Below are positions 23,591 to 32,700 of a DNA stretch of 64,000 nt, piece by piece. Below the pieces are notes generated by a model. The model worked only from the letters and a program-made list of their open reading frames with translations. It did no database searches and was not told the DNA's origin. Every line of letters begins with the position of its first letter. The stretch's first letter is position 1. Both the position numbers and the translations under genes were made by a program. The DNA is from Aphodosoma sp045126975 (GTDB lineage Bacteria > Bacteroidota > Bacteroidia > Bacteroidales > Paludibacteraceae): NCBI GenBank assembly GCA_045126975.1, contig JBGVPL010000040.1, forward strand, positions 1 to 64,000, given 5' to 3'.

Positions 23591-24271
23591 ATGATCGAAG
23601 TAAAAAATCTTAGTAAGGTGTTTCGTACAGAGGAAATCGAAACAACAGCATTGAACAATGTTTCATTTAGTATTGAAAAGGGTGAATTTGTGGCTATTAT
23701 GGGACCTTCGGGATGTGGTAAATCTACGTTGCTCAACGTGCTTGGGTTGTTGGATAATCCGAGCAGCGGTAGTTATCAGTTGCTTGGCAATGAGGTGGGC
23801 AGATTGCGCGAAAGCGAGCGCACGAACTATCGCAAAGGGAATATCGGCTTTGTGTTTCAGTCGTTTAATTTGATTGATGAGTTGAATGTATATGAGAATG
23901 TGGAATTGCCATTGAAGTATTTGAATATTCCAGCAAGTGAGCGTAAACGTCGTGTTACGGAGATATTGAAACGTATGAGTGTTAGTCATCGTTCGGGACA
24001 TTATCCACAACAACTATCTGGTGGTCAGCAACAACGTGTGGCTATAGCGCGTGCCGTAGTAGCAAATCCACAGTTGATATTGGCGGATGAGCCTACAGGT
24101 AATTTGGATTCGCGTAATGGTAAAGAGGTGATGGATTTGCTTTCGGAATTGAATAAAGAGGGAACGACAGTGGTGATGGTAACTCACTCGCAACGTGATG
24201 CTTCGGTGGCACAAAGGATTATTTCGCTTTTTGATGGGGAGATAGTTAAAGACGTGCGTAATGAACTTTAA
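23591..24271 (+). CDS. ABC transporter ATP-binding protein (LolD/MacB type)
   Basis: 226-residue ATPase for the FtsX-like permeases. Walker A GPSGCGKST near residues 38-46, Q-loop FVFQSFNLIDELNVYENVELPL, signature LSGGQQQR, Walker B LILADEPTGNLD with the typical DEPTGNLDSRNGKEVMDLL of the MacB/LolD group, and the switch His in VTHSQRDA. It is the only ATPase in the locus, so it presumably energises all three permeases. It is cytoplasmic and bound to the inner membrane. Confidence 0.95.
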   Translation: MIEVKNLSKVFRTEEIETTALNNVSFSIEKGEFVAIMGPSGCGKSTLLNVLGLLDNPSSGSYQLLGNEVGRLRESERTNYRKGNIGFVFQSFNLIDELNVYENVELPLKYLNIPASERKRRVTEILKRMSVSHRSGHYPQQLSGGQQQRVAIARAVVANPQLILADEPTGNLDSRNGKEVMDLLSELNKEGTTVVMVTHSQRDASVAQRIISLFDGEIVKDVRNEL

Positions 24272-24272
24272 A

Positions 24273-24345
24273 TAAGGAACAAGGAACAGGGAACAAGGAA
24301 TAAGGGGCATCTCTCGTGTCTCGTGTCTTGTTTCTCGTGTCCAAA
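24273..24345. repeat. Two repeat arrays between ATPase and third permease
   Basis: AGGAACAAGGAACAGGGAAC tandem units followed by TCTCGTGTCTCGTGTCTTG tandem units. Both recur in other gaps. Confidence 0.8.
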
Positions 24346-24357
24346 AATATTTAAATT

Positions 24358-26766
24358 ATGAAAATATCGAAGTTATTGAATGTTTTTGGGATGATGGCGG
24401 CGTTTGCGGCGTTGTATATCATTCTGGTGCAGGTGCATTATGACTTGACATTCAACCGAGGAATAAAAGATTCGGATAGGATTTATGCGATGGCTATGAC
24501 GGGGACCGATATGCAGTTGGGTGGTTATATAAATCGCCCAATGGCAGAGGAGTTTATAAACGCTTCGGCTGCAGTGGAGGCATACGGTGTGGCACAAATA
24601 AATGACGTTTATGACCAAAAATGGATTAGCGTGGTGGTAGGCGAAGGCAGTGAGGCGAAGAAGCATCATGCTATGGGATTGCAGATGACAAGTAGTGCGT
24701 TTGAGGTGTTTGGCATTAAGCCTACGGCAGGCTCGTTGGAGGGGATTGGCAATAATGAGTATGTGGCATTGAGTCGTAGCGCAGCCGAAAGAATGGGTGT
24801 GGCGGTAGGCGATTTGTTGCACGTTACGCTTTATGAAACGCCGTTTGATTACACCATTTGCGCTATATTTGAGGACTTGCCTATGGCGACTGACTTAGGC
24901 GATATAGAGATGATTTATAGTTACTTACTTGAAGAGAAAGACATGAACTCGACAAGCAATTGGTCGTATAACTATTTCGTAAAATTGCGTTCGAAAGAGG
25001 ATAAGGCGCAGTTTGAGGAGGTGGCAAGTAAGATATATGTTGAGTCGATGAGGTCGGAAATAGAACGGTATAAAGGGATGGGAAATCTTAATGAGGCGAC
25101 AATGAAGCAGTTGGACCATCTTGATGAGATTGCCGATGATTTGGGTTGCCAATTAGTGCCAATCAGAGAACTGTATTTTGAGGATAAATTGGATTATCCA
25201 ATAGGCAAACAAGGGAATATGACGACAACCGTAACGTTGTTGGTATTGGCAGTGTTGATAGTGATTATCACGCTGATAAACTATGTGAATTTCTTTTTTG
25301 CACAAGTACCAATGAGGATTCGGGCGGTGAATACTCGCAAGATATTGGGTAGTTCGCGTACGGCATTGGTGGGTAGATTCTTGGCAGAAGCAGCAGGCTT
25401 GGTGGCGGTTGCGTTGGTGTTGGCAGTAGGCGTAGTGATGGCATTTCGTTCGTCGGAATGGGCGCACTTTGTGGATTGTGACTTGTCGTTCGAGAAAAAC
25501 ATAATAGTGGCACTATCGACCGTAGGCATTGCGATGGTGATGACATTGGCGGCGGGATTGTATCCAGCGATGTATGCCACATCGTTCTCGCCAGCATTCG
25601 TGATAAAAGGCTCATTCGGCATGACTCAGAAAGGCAAAACACTCCGTTATGCGTTGATAGGCTTGCAGTTTGTGATATCGATAGTGTTTATTATGTGCGC
25701 AATGTTCATCAAAGAACAACACCGTTATATGATGACCTACGATATGGGTTTCGACAAAGAGTGTTTGATATCGGCGTCGGGGCTTGGATTGCGTGATATG
25801 AAACAGCGTGAGGCATTTACGTCGGAATTGATGAAAAATCCGAATATCAAAGACGTGGCGTGGGCGCAGTGCAATATCGTTACCAACAACGGTATGACTT
25901 GGGGTAGATGGCATGACGGCGAGCAGATGATGATTAGGGTGTTGCCTGTGTCGTGGAACTTCTTGCAATTCATGGGCGTAGAGGTGTTTGAAGGTCGCGA
26001 TTTCTTACCTTCCGACGAATTGAGCAAGAATGGGGCAATTATTCTGAATGAATACGCAAAGAAACGCTACAACCTTACGTTAGAAGACCAAATCAATTGG
26101 AGCACGCCAGAGCCGTTGCCGATGACAGGTTTTTGTCGTGATATTCACTATTTGCCATTGCAATATGAGAGTGAGGCGTTTGCGTTTTTGGTTTACGGCG
26201 ATATTCCATACTTCGTTACAGGGCATCTCTATGTGCGCACGATAGCGAATGCCGATATACGTGCTGTGTTTGATGCGATACGTACGACGACACAGAAGAT
26301 TGTGCCCGACAGGGATTTGGACGAAGTTAGTATCAATTTCTTCGACGAGGAATTGGGGTATAATTATCAGAAAGAACAGCAGTTGACCACTACGATTTCG
26401 CTCTTTACGCTCTTGGCGATTATTATTTCGTTGATGGGAGTGTTGGGGTTGGTGATATTCGAAACACAATACCGTCGCAAAGAGATTGGTATTCGCCGAG
26501 TGAATGGCGCAACGGTGCGTGAGATTTTGGTGATGTTTAATCGTAAGTTTATGCTTATTGTGGGCATTTGCTTTGTGATAGCCGCACCGATAAGCTATTT
26601 TATCGCAGATTACTATTATAGCACCTTCGCCTATCGTGCGCCGATACATTGGTGGGTGTTTGTGGTGGCATTTGCGGTTATTACGTTGATGACTGGAGCG
26701 GTTGTAACATTGGCAAGTTTCCGCACTGCGACGGCTAATCCTGTTGAGGCGTTGAGGAGTGAATGA
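24358..26766 (+). CDS. ABC transporter permease, FtsX/MacB type (third of three)
   Basis: 802 residues, the longest of the three, with the same arrangement: first helix near residues 10-28, helices around 290-430 with RAVNTRKILGSSRTALVGRF, large periplasmic domains, and final helices after RRKEIGIRRVNGATVREILVM, ending TANPVEALRSE. Periplasmic domains diverge from the other two copies. It closes the transporter gene set; the regulator gene follows after a repeat-filled gap with its own promoter. Confidence 0.9.
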   Translation: MKISKLLNVFGMMAAFAALYIILVQVHYDLTFNRGIKDSDRIYAMAMTGTDMQLGGYINRPMAEEFINASAAVEAYGVAQINDVYDQKWISVVVGEGSEAKKHHAMGLQMTSSAFEVFGIKPTAGSLEGIGNNEYVALSRSAAERMGVAVGDLLHVTLYETPFDYTICAIFEDLPMATDLGDIEMIYSYLLEEKDMNSTSNWSYNYFVKLRSKEDKAQFEEVASKIYVESMRSEIERYKGMGNLNEATMKQLDHLDEIADDLGCQLVPIRELYFEDKLDYPIGKQGNMTTTVTLLVLAVLIVIITLINYVNFFFAQVPMRIRAVNTRKILGSSRTALVGRFLAEAAGLVAVALVLAVGVVMAFRSSEWAHFVDCDLSFEKNIIVALSTVGIAMVMTLAAGLYPAMYATSFSPAFVIKGSFGMTQKGKTLRYALIGLQFVISIVFIMCAMFIKEQHRYMMTYDMGFDKECLISASGLGLRDMKQREAFTSELMKNPNIKDVAWAQCNIVTNNGMTWGRWHDGEQMMIRVLPVSWNFLQFMGVEVFEGRDFLPSDELSKNGAIILNEYAKKRYNLTLEDQINWSTPEPLPMTGFCRDIHYLPLQYESEAFAFLVYGDIPYFVTGHLYVRTIANADIRAVFDAIRTTTQKIVPDRDLDEVSINFFDEELGYNYQKEQQLTTTISLFTLLAIIISLMGVLGLVIFETQYRRKEIGIRRVNGATVREILVMFNRKFMLIVGICFVIAAPISYFIADYYYSTFAYRAPIHWWVFVVAFAVITLMTGAVVTLASFRTATANPVEALRSE

Positions 26767-26813
26767 TAGGAATAGGATTTCCATAATGGAAAATGCTATA
26801 TTTTCCCCTTATC

Positions 26814-26923
26814 AATAGCATACCTCTTCAGAGGATAACCCAACCTTCCAAGATAGTGAACCGAACCTTCAAGCAACCTTTCTTTCTTCTTGACTTGTCC
26901 CCCTGCGGAATAGGGGGATAAGT
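26814..26923. repeat. CCTCTTCAGAGG repeat and a C-rich hairpin repeat
   Basis: AGCATACCTCTTCAGAGGAT, a short linker, then GACTTGTCCCCCTGCGGAAT pairing with AGGGGGATAAGTC. They are members of two families seen elsewhere; the second is a strong hairpin that could stop transcription from the permease operon. Confidence 0.75.
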
Positions 26924-26985
26924 CTTTTTGGTTTGGATTTATTACAAAAGTTTGAAAAAAGTAATTGTTTTTGGAGAAAAAATAG

Positions 26986-26993
26986 TACCTTTG
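26986..26993 (+). promoter_or_regulatory. Promoter of the response regulator gene
   Basis: TACCTTTG followed by CATC, 22 bases before the ATG, with TTG boxes about 20 bases upstream. It matches the housekeeping consensus, unlike the regions before the efflux genes. Confidence 0.65.
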
Positions 26994-27014
26994 CATCAGT
27001 AAAATAAATAGTCT

Positions 27015-28355
27015 ATGAAAAGTAAAGCAAAAATATTGGTAGTAGATGACAATGACGGCATTCGTAGGGCATTGAAGATATTGTTGGTGCAACATTTTGC
27101 TGAAGTGGAGTTGATTGCTTCGCCTAAAGAGTTGCGTTCGGTGGTGATGCGGATGAAGCCTGATGTGGTATTGCTTGATATGAATTTCTATACCGATATA
27201 AATACAGGCAATGAGGGGTTGTTTTGCCTTTCGGAAATAAAACACTATGCGCCACAGGTTGAGGTAGTGTTGTTTACTGCATACGCCGACATTCAACTTG
27301 CAGTAGAGGGAATGAAGCGAGGTGCGTTTGATTTTGTGGTCAAGCCGTGGGATAATGAGCGATTAGTTGAAATTTTAAAATCGGCATATAATCGTAAAAA
27401 GAAAGAGACTAAAACACAAGCGAAATCAGTAGCGAAAACTGAGATGTATTGGGGTAGTGGAGAGAAGATACAGATGATACACAAGAAGATAGAACGTTTT
27501 GCTCCGACTGATGCGACAATATTGATAACAGGCGAGAATGGTACGGGTAAAGACGTATTGGCTAACGAGATTCATCGCTTGTCGGAGCGTGCTATGCGTC
27601 CGATGGTGTGTGTCGATGTTGGGGCAATAACCGAGACTTTGTTTGAAAGTGAGCTATTTGGACACGTGAAAGGAGCATTCACCGATGCGCATGCCGATAA
27701 GGTTGGCAAATTCGAACAAGCCAATGGGGGTACTTTATTTCTTGACGAAATAGGCAATATCCCATTGCATCTGCAGGCTAAGTTGTTGCGTGTGCTGCAG
27801 AATCGGACAATAACTCGTGTAGGAGATACGAAAGAAATACCTGTTGATATACGTCTTATTTGTGCTACAAATCGCGATATACCGCAGATGGTGAAAGACG
27901 GCGATTTTCGTGAAGATTTGTATTATCGTATTAACACTCTGCATGTTGAATTGCCTCCATTGCGTGAGCGACAAGATGAAATATTGCCTCTCGCCGAGCA
28001 CTTTGTGAAGATGTATGCCGAGAAATATCATCGTGAGGTGGATTCTATTTCTCTTCCTGCACAAAAGGTTTTGTTTTCACATCGTTGGAGTGGTAATATT
28101 CGTGAATTGCAAAATTGTGTAGAAAAGGCAGTTATCTTATCCGACGGCGCAGAGTTGATGCTCGACGACATTCAATTACAGATAGTTGAGGTGCAAAGTG
28201 TTGTGTCTCAGGAATTAGAAACGCTCGAAAAGGCAGAAGAACGAGCAATTCAAACTGCAATGACTAAATATGATGGCAATTTGTCGCTTGTGGCTAAAGC
28301 TTTGAATATTAGTCGTCCAACACTATATGCGAAATTGAAAAAATACGGAATTTGA
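27015..28355 (+). CDS. Sigma-54-dependent response regulator (NtrC family)
   Basis: 446 residues. A receiver domain (1-120) with phospho-acceptor Asp55 in VVLLDMN; an AAA+ domain (about 145-385) with Walker A GENGTGKD at 173-180, Walker B GGTLFLDEIG and arginine-finger region; and a Fis-type helix-turn-helix at the end (LSLVAKALNISRPTLYAKLKKYGI). The sigma-54 contact loop reads GAFTDA at about 219-224 in place of GAFTGA, a variant worth noting. It would be phosphorylated by the downstream kinase and, from enhancer sites, activate sigma-54 promoters; the palindromes before the efflux genes are the obvious candidates. Confidence 0.94.
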   Translation: MKSKAKILVVDDNDGIRRALKILLVQHFAEVELIASPKELRSVVMRMKPDVVLLDMNFYTDINTGNEGLFCLSEIKHYAPQVEVVLFTAYADIQLAVEGMKRGAFDFVVKPWDNERLVEILKSAYNRKKKETKTQAKSVAKTEMYWGSGEKIQMIHKKIERFAPTDATILITGENGTGKDVLANEIHRLSERAMRPMVCVDVGAITETLFESELFGHVKGAFTDAHADKVGKFEQANGGTLFLDEIGNIPLHLQAKLLRVLQNRTITRVGDTKEIPVDIRLICATNRDIPQMVKDGDFREDLYYRINTLHVELPPLRERQDEILPLAEHFVKMYAEKYHREVDSISLPAQKVLFSHRWSGNIRELQNCVEKAVILSDGAELMLDDIQLQIVEVQSVVSQELETLEKAEERAIQTAMTKYDGNLSLVAKALNISRPTLYAKLKKYGI

Positions 28356-28408
28356 AAAGACAAAATAACAGAATAACAAAAAATTATGTTTTTATGTTAT
28401 TCTGTCTT
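28354..28408. repeat. Hairpin repeat of the GACAGAATAACAT family
   Basis: GACAAAATAACAGAATAACA pairs with TGTTATTCTGTC in the gap between regulator and kinase genes. It could reduce kinase expression relative to the regulator. Confidence 0.75.
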
Positions 28409-28416
28409 TATAAAAT

Positions 28417-29604
28417 ATGATATTGACTTGTATTATAACAGCATTGATTACTGCGTTGGTGGTTGCGTTGTTGGTCTATCTAAAGATGCGATGCAAGGTG
28501 GATTATATGCTTGATGCGCTGGAAGATAGAGAGCTGAATTTCCGTTTTAGTGAGAGGGTTTTGATTGGGCGAGGCTTCAATAAAACTCTCAATCGTTTGC
28601 GTCGAATATTCGACCGTGAGCGTCACGAGATTATGGAACAAGAACGATTCTTTGGCGAAATGCTTGATCATGTGCAAACAGGTATTGTGGTTGTCGATGA
28701 TGGCAAGGTGAATTATTCAAACAAGGCAGCATTGTCGTTGCTCGGATTTGCTACGCTTGGGCATATTAGGCAATTAACCATAATATCCAATTCGTTGTTC
28801 GAGGCTTTTTCTAATGTTACATCAGCTGCCGAACAGCGAGTTTGTTTTTATACCGAGCGGGGTGAGCGCTCACTTACTCTTTCTGCTACTGAAACCGAAA
28901 TTCATGGCAAGGTAGTGAAAATCATAGCCTTTAACGATATTAGCAACGAAATAGCCGAAAATGAGCAGCTATCGTGGTCGCGATTGATTCGCGTCTTGAC
29001 CCACGAAATCATGAATACTGTAACGCCAATCGCTTCGTTGAGCGAAACTTTGTCTAAAGACATTTCCTCGCCCGATATGAAGAGTGGGTTAGAAACCATA
29101 TCGGCTTCGTCAAAAGAGTTGATAAAATTCGTCGACAGCTATCGCTCTCTCACTCGTATTGCCACGCCAAATAAAAAAGCCTTCTTTCTTAAAGAGTTGA
29201 TAGAGCGAGTGTTGAGCCTAATTGCAAATCAAATCGAATCGGCTGGTGTAGAGTGTATCTATACCGAAAAAACTGATGATATTCTCCTGTATGCCGACGA
29301 AGGACAAATATCGCAAGTCCTAATGAATCTAATTCGCAACGCAATTCAAGCCGAAGCTACCCGAATCGATATTGAGACTCAAATAGATGAATCAGAGGCA
29401 GTAGTGATAGACGTAATAAACAATGGCAGACCAATCACTCGCGAGAGCCAAGAACAAATATTTGTGCCATTTTTTACTACAAAGCAAGAGGGTTCAGGTA
29501 TCGGGCTTAGCCTTTCTCGACAAATCATGCGCCTTCACAATGGTTTTATCCGTCTTGCAAAAAGTGATGAGAAACAGACCGTTTTCATGTTGGTATTTAG
29601 ATAG
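28417..29604 (+). CDS. Sensor histidine kinase (NtrB-like)
   Basis: 395 residues. A single N-terminal membrane helix (about 2-20), a linker, a PAS-like domain at about 75-175 (MLDHVQTGIVVVDDGKVNYSN), the dimerisation and phospho-acceptor helix with His196 in LTHEIMNTVTPI, and a HATPase domain with N box QVLMNLIRNAIQAEA and G box GSGIGLSLSRQIM. There is no periplasmic sensor loop, so the signal is sensed in the membrane or cytoplasm, as in intramembrane-sensing kinases tied to BceAB-type transporters. It partners with the preceding regulator. Confidence 0.93.
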   Translation: MILTCIITALITALVVALLVYLKMRCKVDYMLDALEDRELNFRFSERVLIGRGFNKTLNRLRRIFDRERHEIMEQERFFGEMLDHVQTGIVVVDDGKVNYSNKAALSLLGFATLGHIRQLTIISNSLFEAFSNVTSAAEQRVCFYTERGERSLTLSATETEIHGKVVKIIAFNDISNEIAENEQLSWSRLIRVLTHEIMNTVTPIASLSETLSKDISSPDMKSGLETISASSKELIKFVDSYRSLTRIATPNKKAFFLKELIERVLSLIANQIESAGVECIYTEKTDDILLYADEGQISQVLMNLIRNAIQAEATRIDIETQIDESEAVVIDVINNGRPITRESQEQIFVPFFTTKQEGSGIGLSLSRQIMRLHNGFIRLAKSDEKQTVFMLVFR

Positions 29605-29710
29605 CCATGTCAACACATACACTTTAAAAGATGGTTTTAAAATTAACTTTAAAAATTCATATTGTAATAAAAATAGTTTGTTTTTTTATTGTGGTATAAA
29701 TTGTTTTTTG

Positions 29711-29718
29711 TAAATTTG
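29711..29718 (+). promoter_or_regulatory. Promoter box of gcvP
   Basis: TAAATTTG followed by CATG, 55 bases before the ATG, with TTTG and TTG boxes upstream. The leader has no visible glycine riboswitch. Confidence 0.65.
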
Positions 29719-29773
29719 CATGTTGTTATCGTTAATAACTAATCACTAATCATTAAATCACTATAAAAACACT

Positions 29774-32617
29774 ATGGCAAATCAATTTTCTCGTCGCCAC
29801 ATCGGTATTACTGACCGCGACCTGCCTAAAATGCTCGAAACTGTTGGTGTAAAATCAGTAGATGAGCTTATCGAACAAACTATTCCTGCTAACATTCGTC
29901 TTCCACAACCACTCGACCTTCCTGAGGCAATGACAGAGCAAGAGTTCTTGACTCACATTCATGAATTGGCTCAAAAAAATCAGTTGGCTGACAACTACAT
30001 AGGTCTTGGTTATTATGGTGCAATCACTCCTGCTGTGATTTTGCGTAACGTATTCGAAAATCCTGTATGGTACACATCATATACTCCATATCAAGCTGAA
30101 ATCTCACAAGGTCGTCTCGAGGCTTTGTTGAATTTCCAAACTATGGTGGCTGACCTCACTGCTCTTCCTTTGGCTAACTGCTCATTGCTCGATGAAGCAA
30201 CTGCTGCTGCTGAGGCTATGACTATGATGATGGCGCTCCGCTCTCGCGACCAACAAAAAGCTGGTGTTAACACTCTTTTCGTTGATCGTAACATCTTCCC
30301 ACAAACACTTGACGTATTGAAAACTCGTAGCCTTCCACAAGGTGTGAATCTTCTTGTAGGCGACTATGCTACATTCGATTTCTCTACTCCTGTGTTTGGT
30401 GCAATTCTTCAATATCCTGCATCTGATGGTCGTATTTGTGACTATCGCGATTTCACTGCTCGTTGCCACGAAAATGGTGCGAAAGTAGCTGTTGCTGCCG
30501 ACATCATGAGCCTTGTGCTTTTGGCTGCTCCTGGCGAATGGGGTGCTGACATCGCATTCGGTACTACTCAACGTTTCGGTATGCCATTGTATTTTGGTGG
30601 TCCATCAGCTGCATATTTTGCTACTACTGAAGAAAATAAACGTCATATCCCTGGTCGTCTTGTAGGTATCTCTAAAGATGCTAATGGTAAACCTGCTTTG
30701 CGTCTTGCTCTTCAAAGCCGCGAACAACACATCAAACGTGAAAAAGCATTGTCTAACATCTGTACAGCTCAAGCATTGCCTGCTATCATGAGTGGTTTCT
30801 ATGCTGCTTATCACGGTAATGATGGTTTGACTGATATTGCTTATAACATTCATGCTAAAGCAATTATCTTGGCTAACGAATTGAAGAATATGGGTTGCGA
30901 ACAACTCAATGACTTCTTCTTCGATACAATCCGCATTAAATTGCCAGAAGGTAAGAGCGCAATGATGCTTCGCGAAGTGGCTGAGGCTAACCTTGTGAAC
31001 TTCCGTTACTTCGAAGATGGCATTATCGGTATTTCTACTGACGAGTTGACATCGGCAGAAGGTGTACTTAAAGTGTTGGCTATCTTCGCTAAAGTGCTTG
31101 AATTGCCTGTACCTTCAACTATTCTTGATGTTGAAGAAACAGCATTACCACAAGAACTCGTACGTCAATCACGTGCATTGAATCACGAAATCTTCGAAAA
31201 ATATCACTCTGAAACAGAGATGATGCGCTATATCAAATCACTCGACCGCAAAGATATTTCATTGACTCAATCAATGATTTCTCTCGGTTCTTGTACTATG
31301 AAATTGAATGCTGCAGCTGAATTGTTGCCACTCTCATGGCAAGAATTTACTGGTATTCACCCATTTGCTCCAGAAGCTCAAGTACAAGGTTATAAAGAGT
31401 TGATTGCTAACCTCGAACAATATCTCTCTACTATCACAGGTTTCGCAGGTTGTACATTGCAACCAAACTCAGGTGCAGCTGGTGAATATACAGGTTTGAT
31501 GACAATCCGTCGTTATCAACAAGCTCAAGGTCAAGGACATCGTAACGTAGTATTGATTCCTGCTTCGGCTCACGGTACTAACCCTGCATCTGCAGTTCAA
31601 GCTGGTTTCAATGTAATCGTAACTGCTTGTGACGAAAATGGTAACGTTGACGTTGAAGATATCCGCGCTAAAGCTACAGAACATAAAGACAATCTTGCTG
31701 CGTTGATGATTACTTATCCTTCAACTCACGGTATTTTCGAACCTGCAATTCGTGAAATTTGCGAAATCATCCATGCTAATGGTGGTCAAGTATATATGGA
31801 CGGTGCTAATATGAACGGTCAAATTGGTTTGACATCTCCAGGTTTCATCGGTGCTGACGTTTGCCACTTGAATCTCCACAAATCATTTGCATCTCCTCAC
31901 GGTGGTGGTGGTCCTGGCGTTGGTCCTATCTGCGTAGCTGCTCATTTGGTTGAATATCTTCCATCTCACAACTTTATTAACCCTGAAAATCCTAATACTG
32001 CGGTTTCTGCATCTCCTTGGGGTTCAGCAGGTATTTTGCCTATTACATACGGTTACATTCGCATGATGGGTGCCGATGGTTTGGCTGAAGCTACTAAAAC
32101 TGCTATTCTCAGTGCAAACTATATGACTAAACGCCTCGAAAAAGCATACGGTATTGTTTATACAGGTGCTACAGGTCGTGTAGGTCACGAAATGATTCTC
32201 GACTGTCGTCATCTTAAATCATACGCAGGCGTTGACGAAAGTGACGTAGCTAAACGTATGATGGACTTCGGTTTCCACGCTCCTACATTGTCATTCCCTG
32301 TTCATGGTACATTGATGGTTGAGCCAACTGAGTCTGAACCATTGGCAGAACTCGATCGTTTCATCGATATGATGCTCGTTATTCGTGAAGAAATCGAAGC
32401 TGTTCACACTGGCGAGGCTCCTGCTGATGACAACGTACTCAAAAATGCTCCTCACCCTGATTATGTGATTGTTTCTGACGAATGGAATCACTCTTACGGA
32501 CGTGAAAAAGCAGCCTTCCCACTACCATGGGTAAAAGAAAACAAATTCTGGATTTCTGTTGCTCGTGTAGATAATGGTTGGGGCGACCGTAACCTCATCT
32601 GCGCTTGTCAAGACTAA
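29774..32617 (+). CDS. gcvP: Glycine dehydrogenase (decarboxylating), P protein of the glycine cleavage system
   Basis: PLP enzyme of 947 residues that decarboxylates glycine and passes the aminomethyl group to the lipoyl H protein. Both halves of the fused P protein are present; the PLP lysine is Lys703 in NLHKSFASPHGGGGPG, and GSCTMKLNAAAE and SASPWGSAGILPI are typical. The start MANQFSRRHIG is standard. The gene is unlike its neighbours in codon choice: it strongly prefers GGT, CGT, GCT, CTC, AAC and TTC, as very highly expressed genes do. The other glycine-cleavage genes are not in this window. A hairpin-forming repeat follows. Confidence 0.97.
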   Translation: MANQFSRRHIGITDRDLPKMLETVGVKSVDELIEQTIPANIRLPQPLDLPEAMTEQEFLTHIHELAQKNQLADNYIGLGYYGAITPAVILRNVFENPVWYTSYTPYQAEISQGRLEALLNFQTMVADLTALPLANCSLLDEATAAAEAMTMMMALRSRDQQKAGVNTLFVDRNIFPQTLDVLKTRSLPQGVNLLVGDYATFDFSTPVFGAILQYPASDGRICDYRDFTARCHENGAKVAVAADIMSLVLLAAPGEWGADIAFGTTQRFGMPLYFGGPSAAYFATTEENKRHIPGRLVGISKDANGKPALRLALQSREQHIKREKALSNICTAQALPAIMSGFYAAYHGNDGLTDIAYNIHAKAIILANELKNMGCEQLNDFFFDTIRIKLPEGKSAMMLREVAEANLVNFRYFEDGIIGISTDELTSAEGVLKVLAIFAKVLELPVPSTILDVEETALPQELVRQSRALNHEIFEKYHSETEMMRYIKSLDRKDISLTQSMISLGSCTMKLNAAAELLPLSWQEFTGIHPFAPEAQVQGYKELIANLEQYLSTITGFAGCTLQPNSGAAGEYTGLMTIRRYQQAQGQGHRNVVLIPASAHGTNPASAVQAGFNVIVTACDENGNVDVEDIRAKATEHKDNLAALMITYPSTHGIFEPAIREICEIIHANGGQVYMDGANMNGQIGLTSPGFIGADVCHLNLHKSFASPHGGGGPGVGPICVAAHLVEYLPSHNFINPENPNTAVSASPWGSAGILPITYGYIRMMGADGLAEATKTAILSANYMTKRLEKAYGIVYTGATGRVGHEMILDCRHLKSYAGVDESDVAKRMMDFGFHAPTLSFPVHGTLMVEPTESEPLAELDRFIDMMLVIREEIEAVHTGEAPADDNVLKNAPHPDYVIVSDEWNHSYGREKAAFPLPWVKENKFWISVARVDNGWGDRNLICACQD

Positions 32618-32624
32618 TTAGTAT

Positions 32625-32690
32625 AGACACAAGATAATAGACACGAGACACGAGACATGTAGGTCTTGTATCTCGTGTCTTGTTTCTAAA
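32625..32690. repeat. GACACGAGACACGAGAC hairpin repeat
   Basis: AGACACGAGACACGAGAC pairs with GTCTTGTATCTCGTGTCT. It is a member of a family also at 24310, 36246, 56977, 58495 and 58555 and may terminate gcvP. Confidence 0.8.
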
Positions 32691-32700
32691 ATATAAAAAA

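Noticed and set aside
29719..29773. Glycine riboswitch before gcvP
   Set aside because: The leader is only about 50 bases, AT-rich and without the conserved aptamer core.
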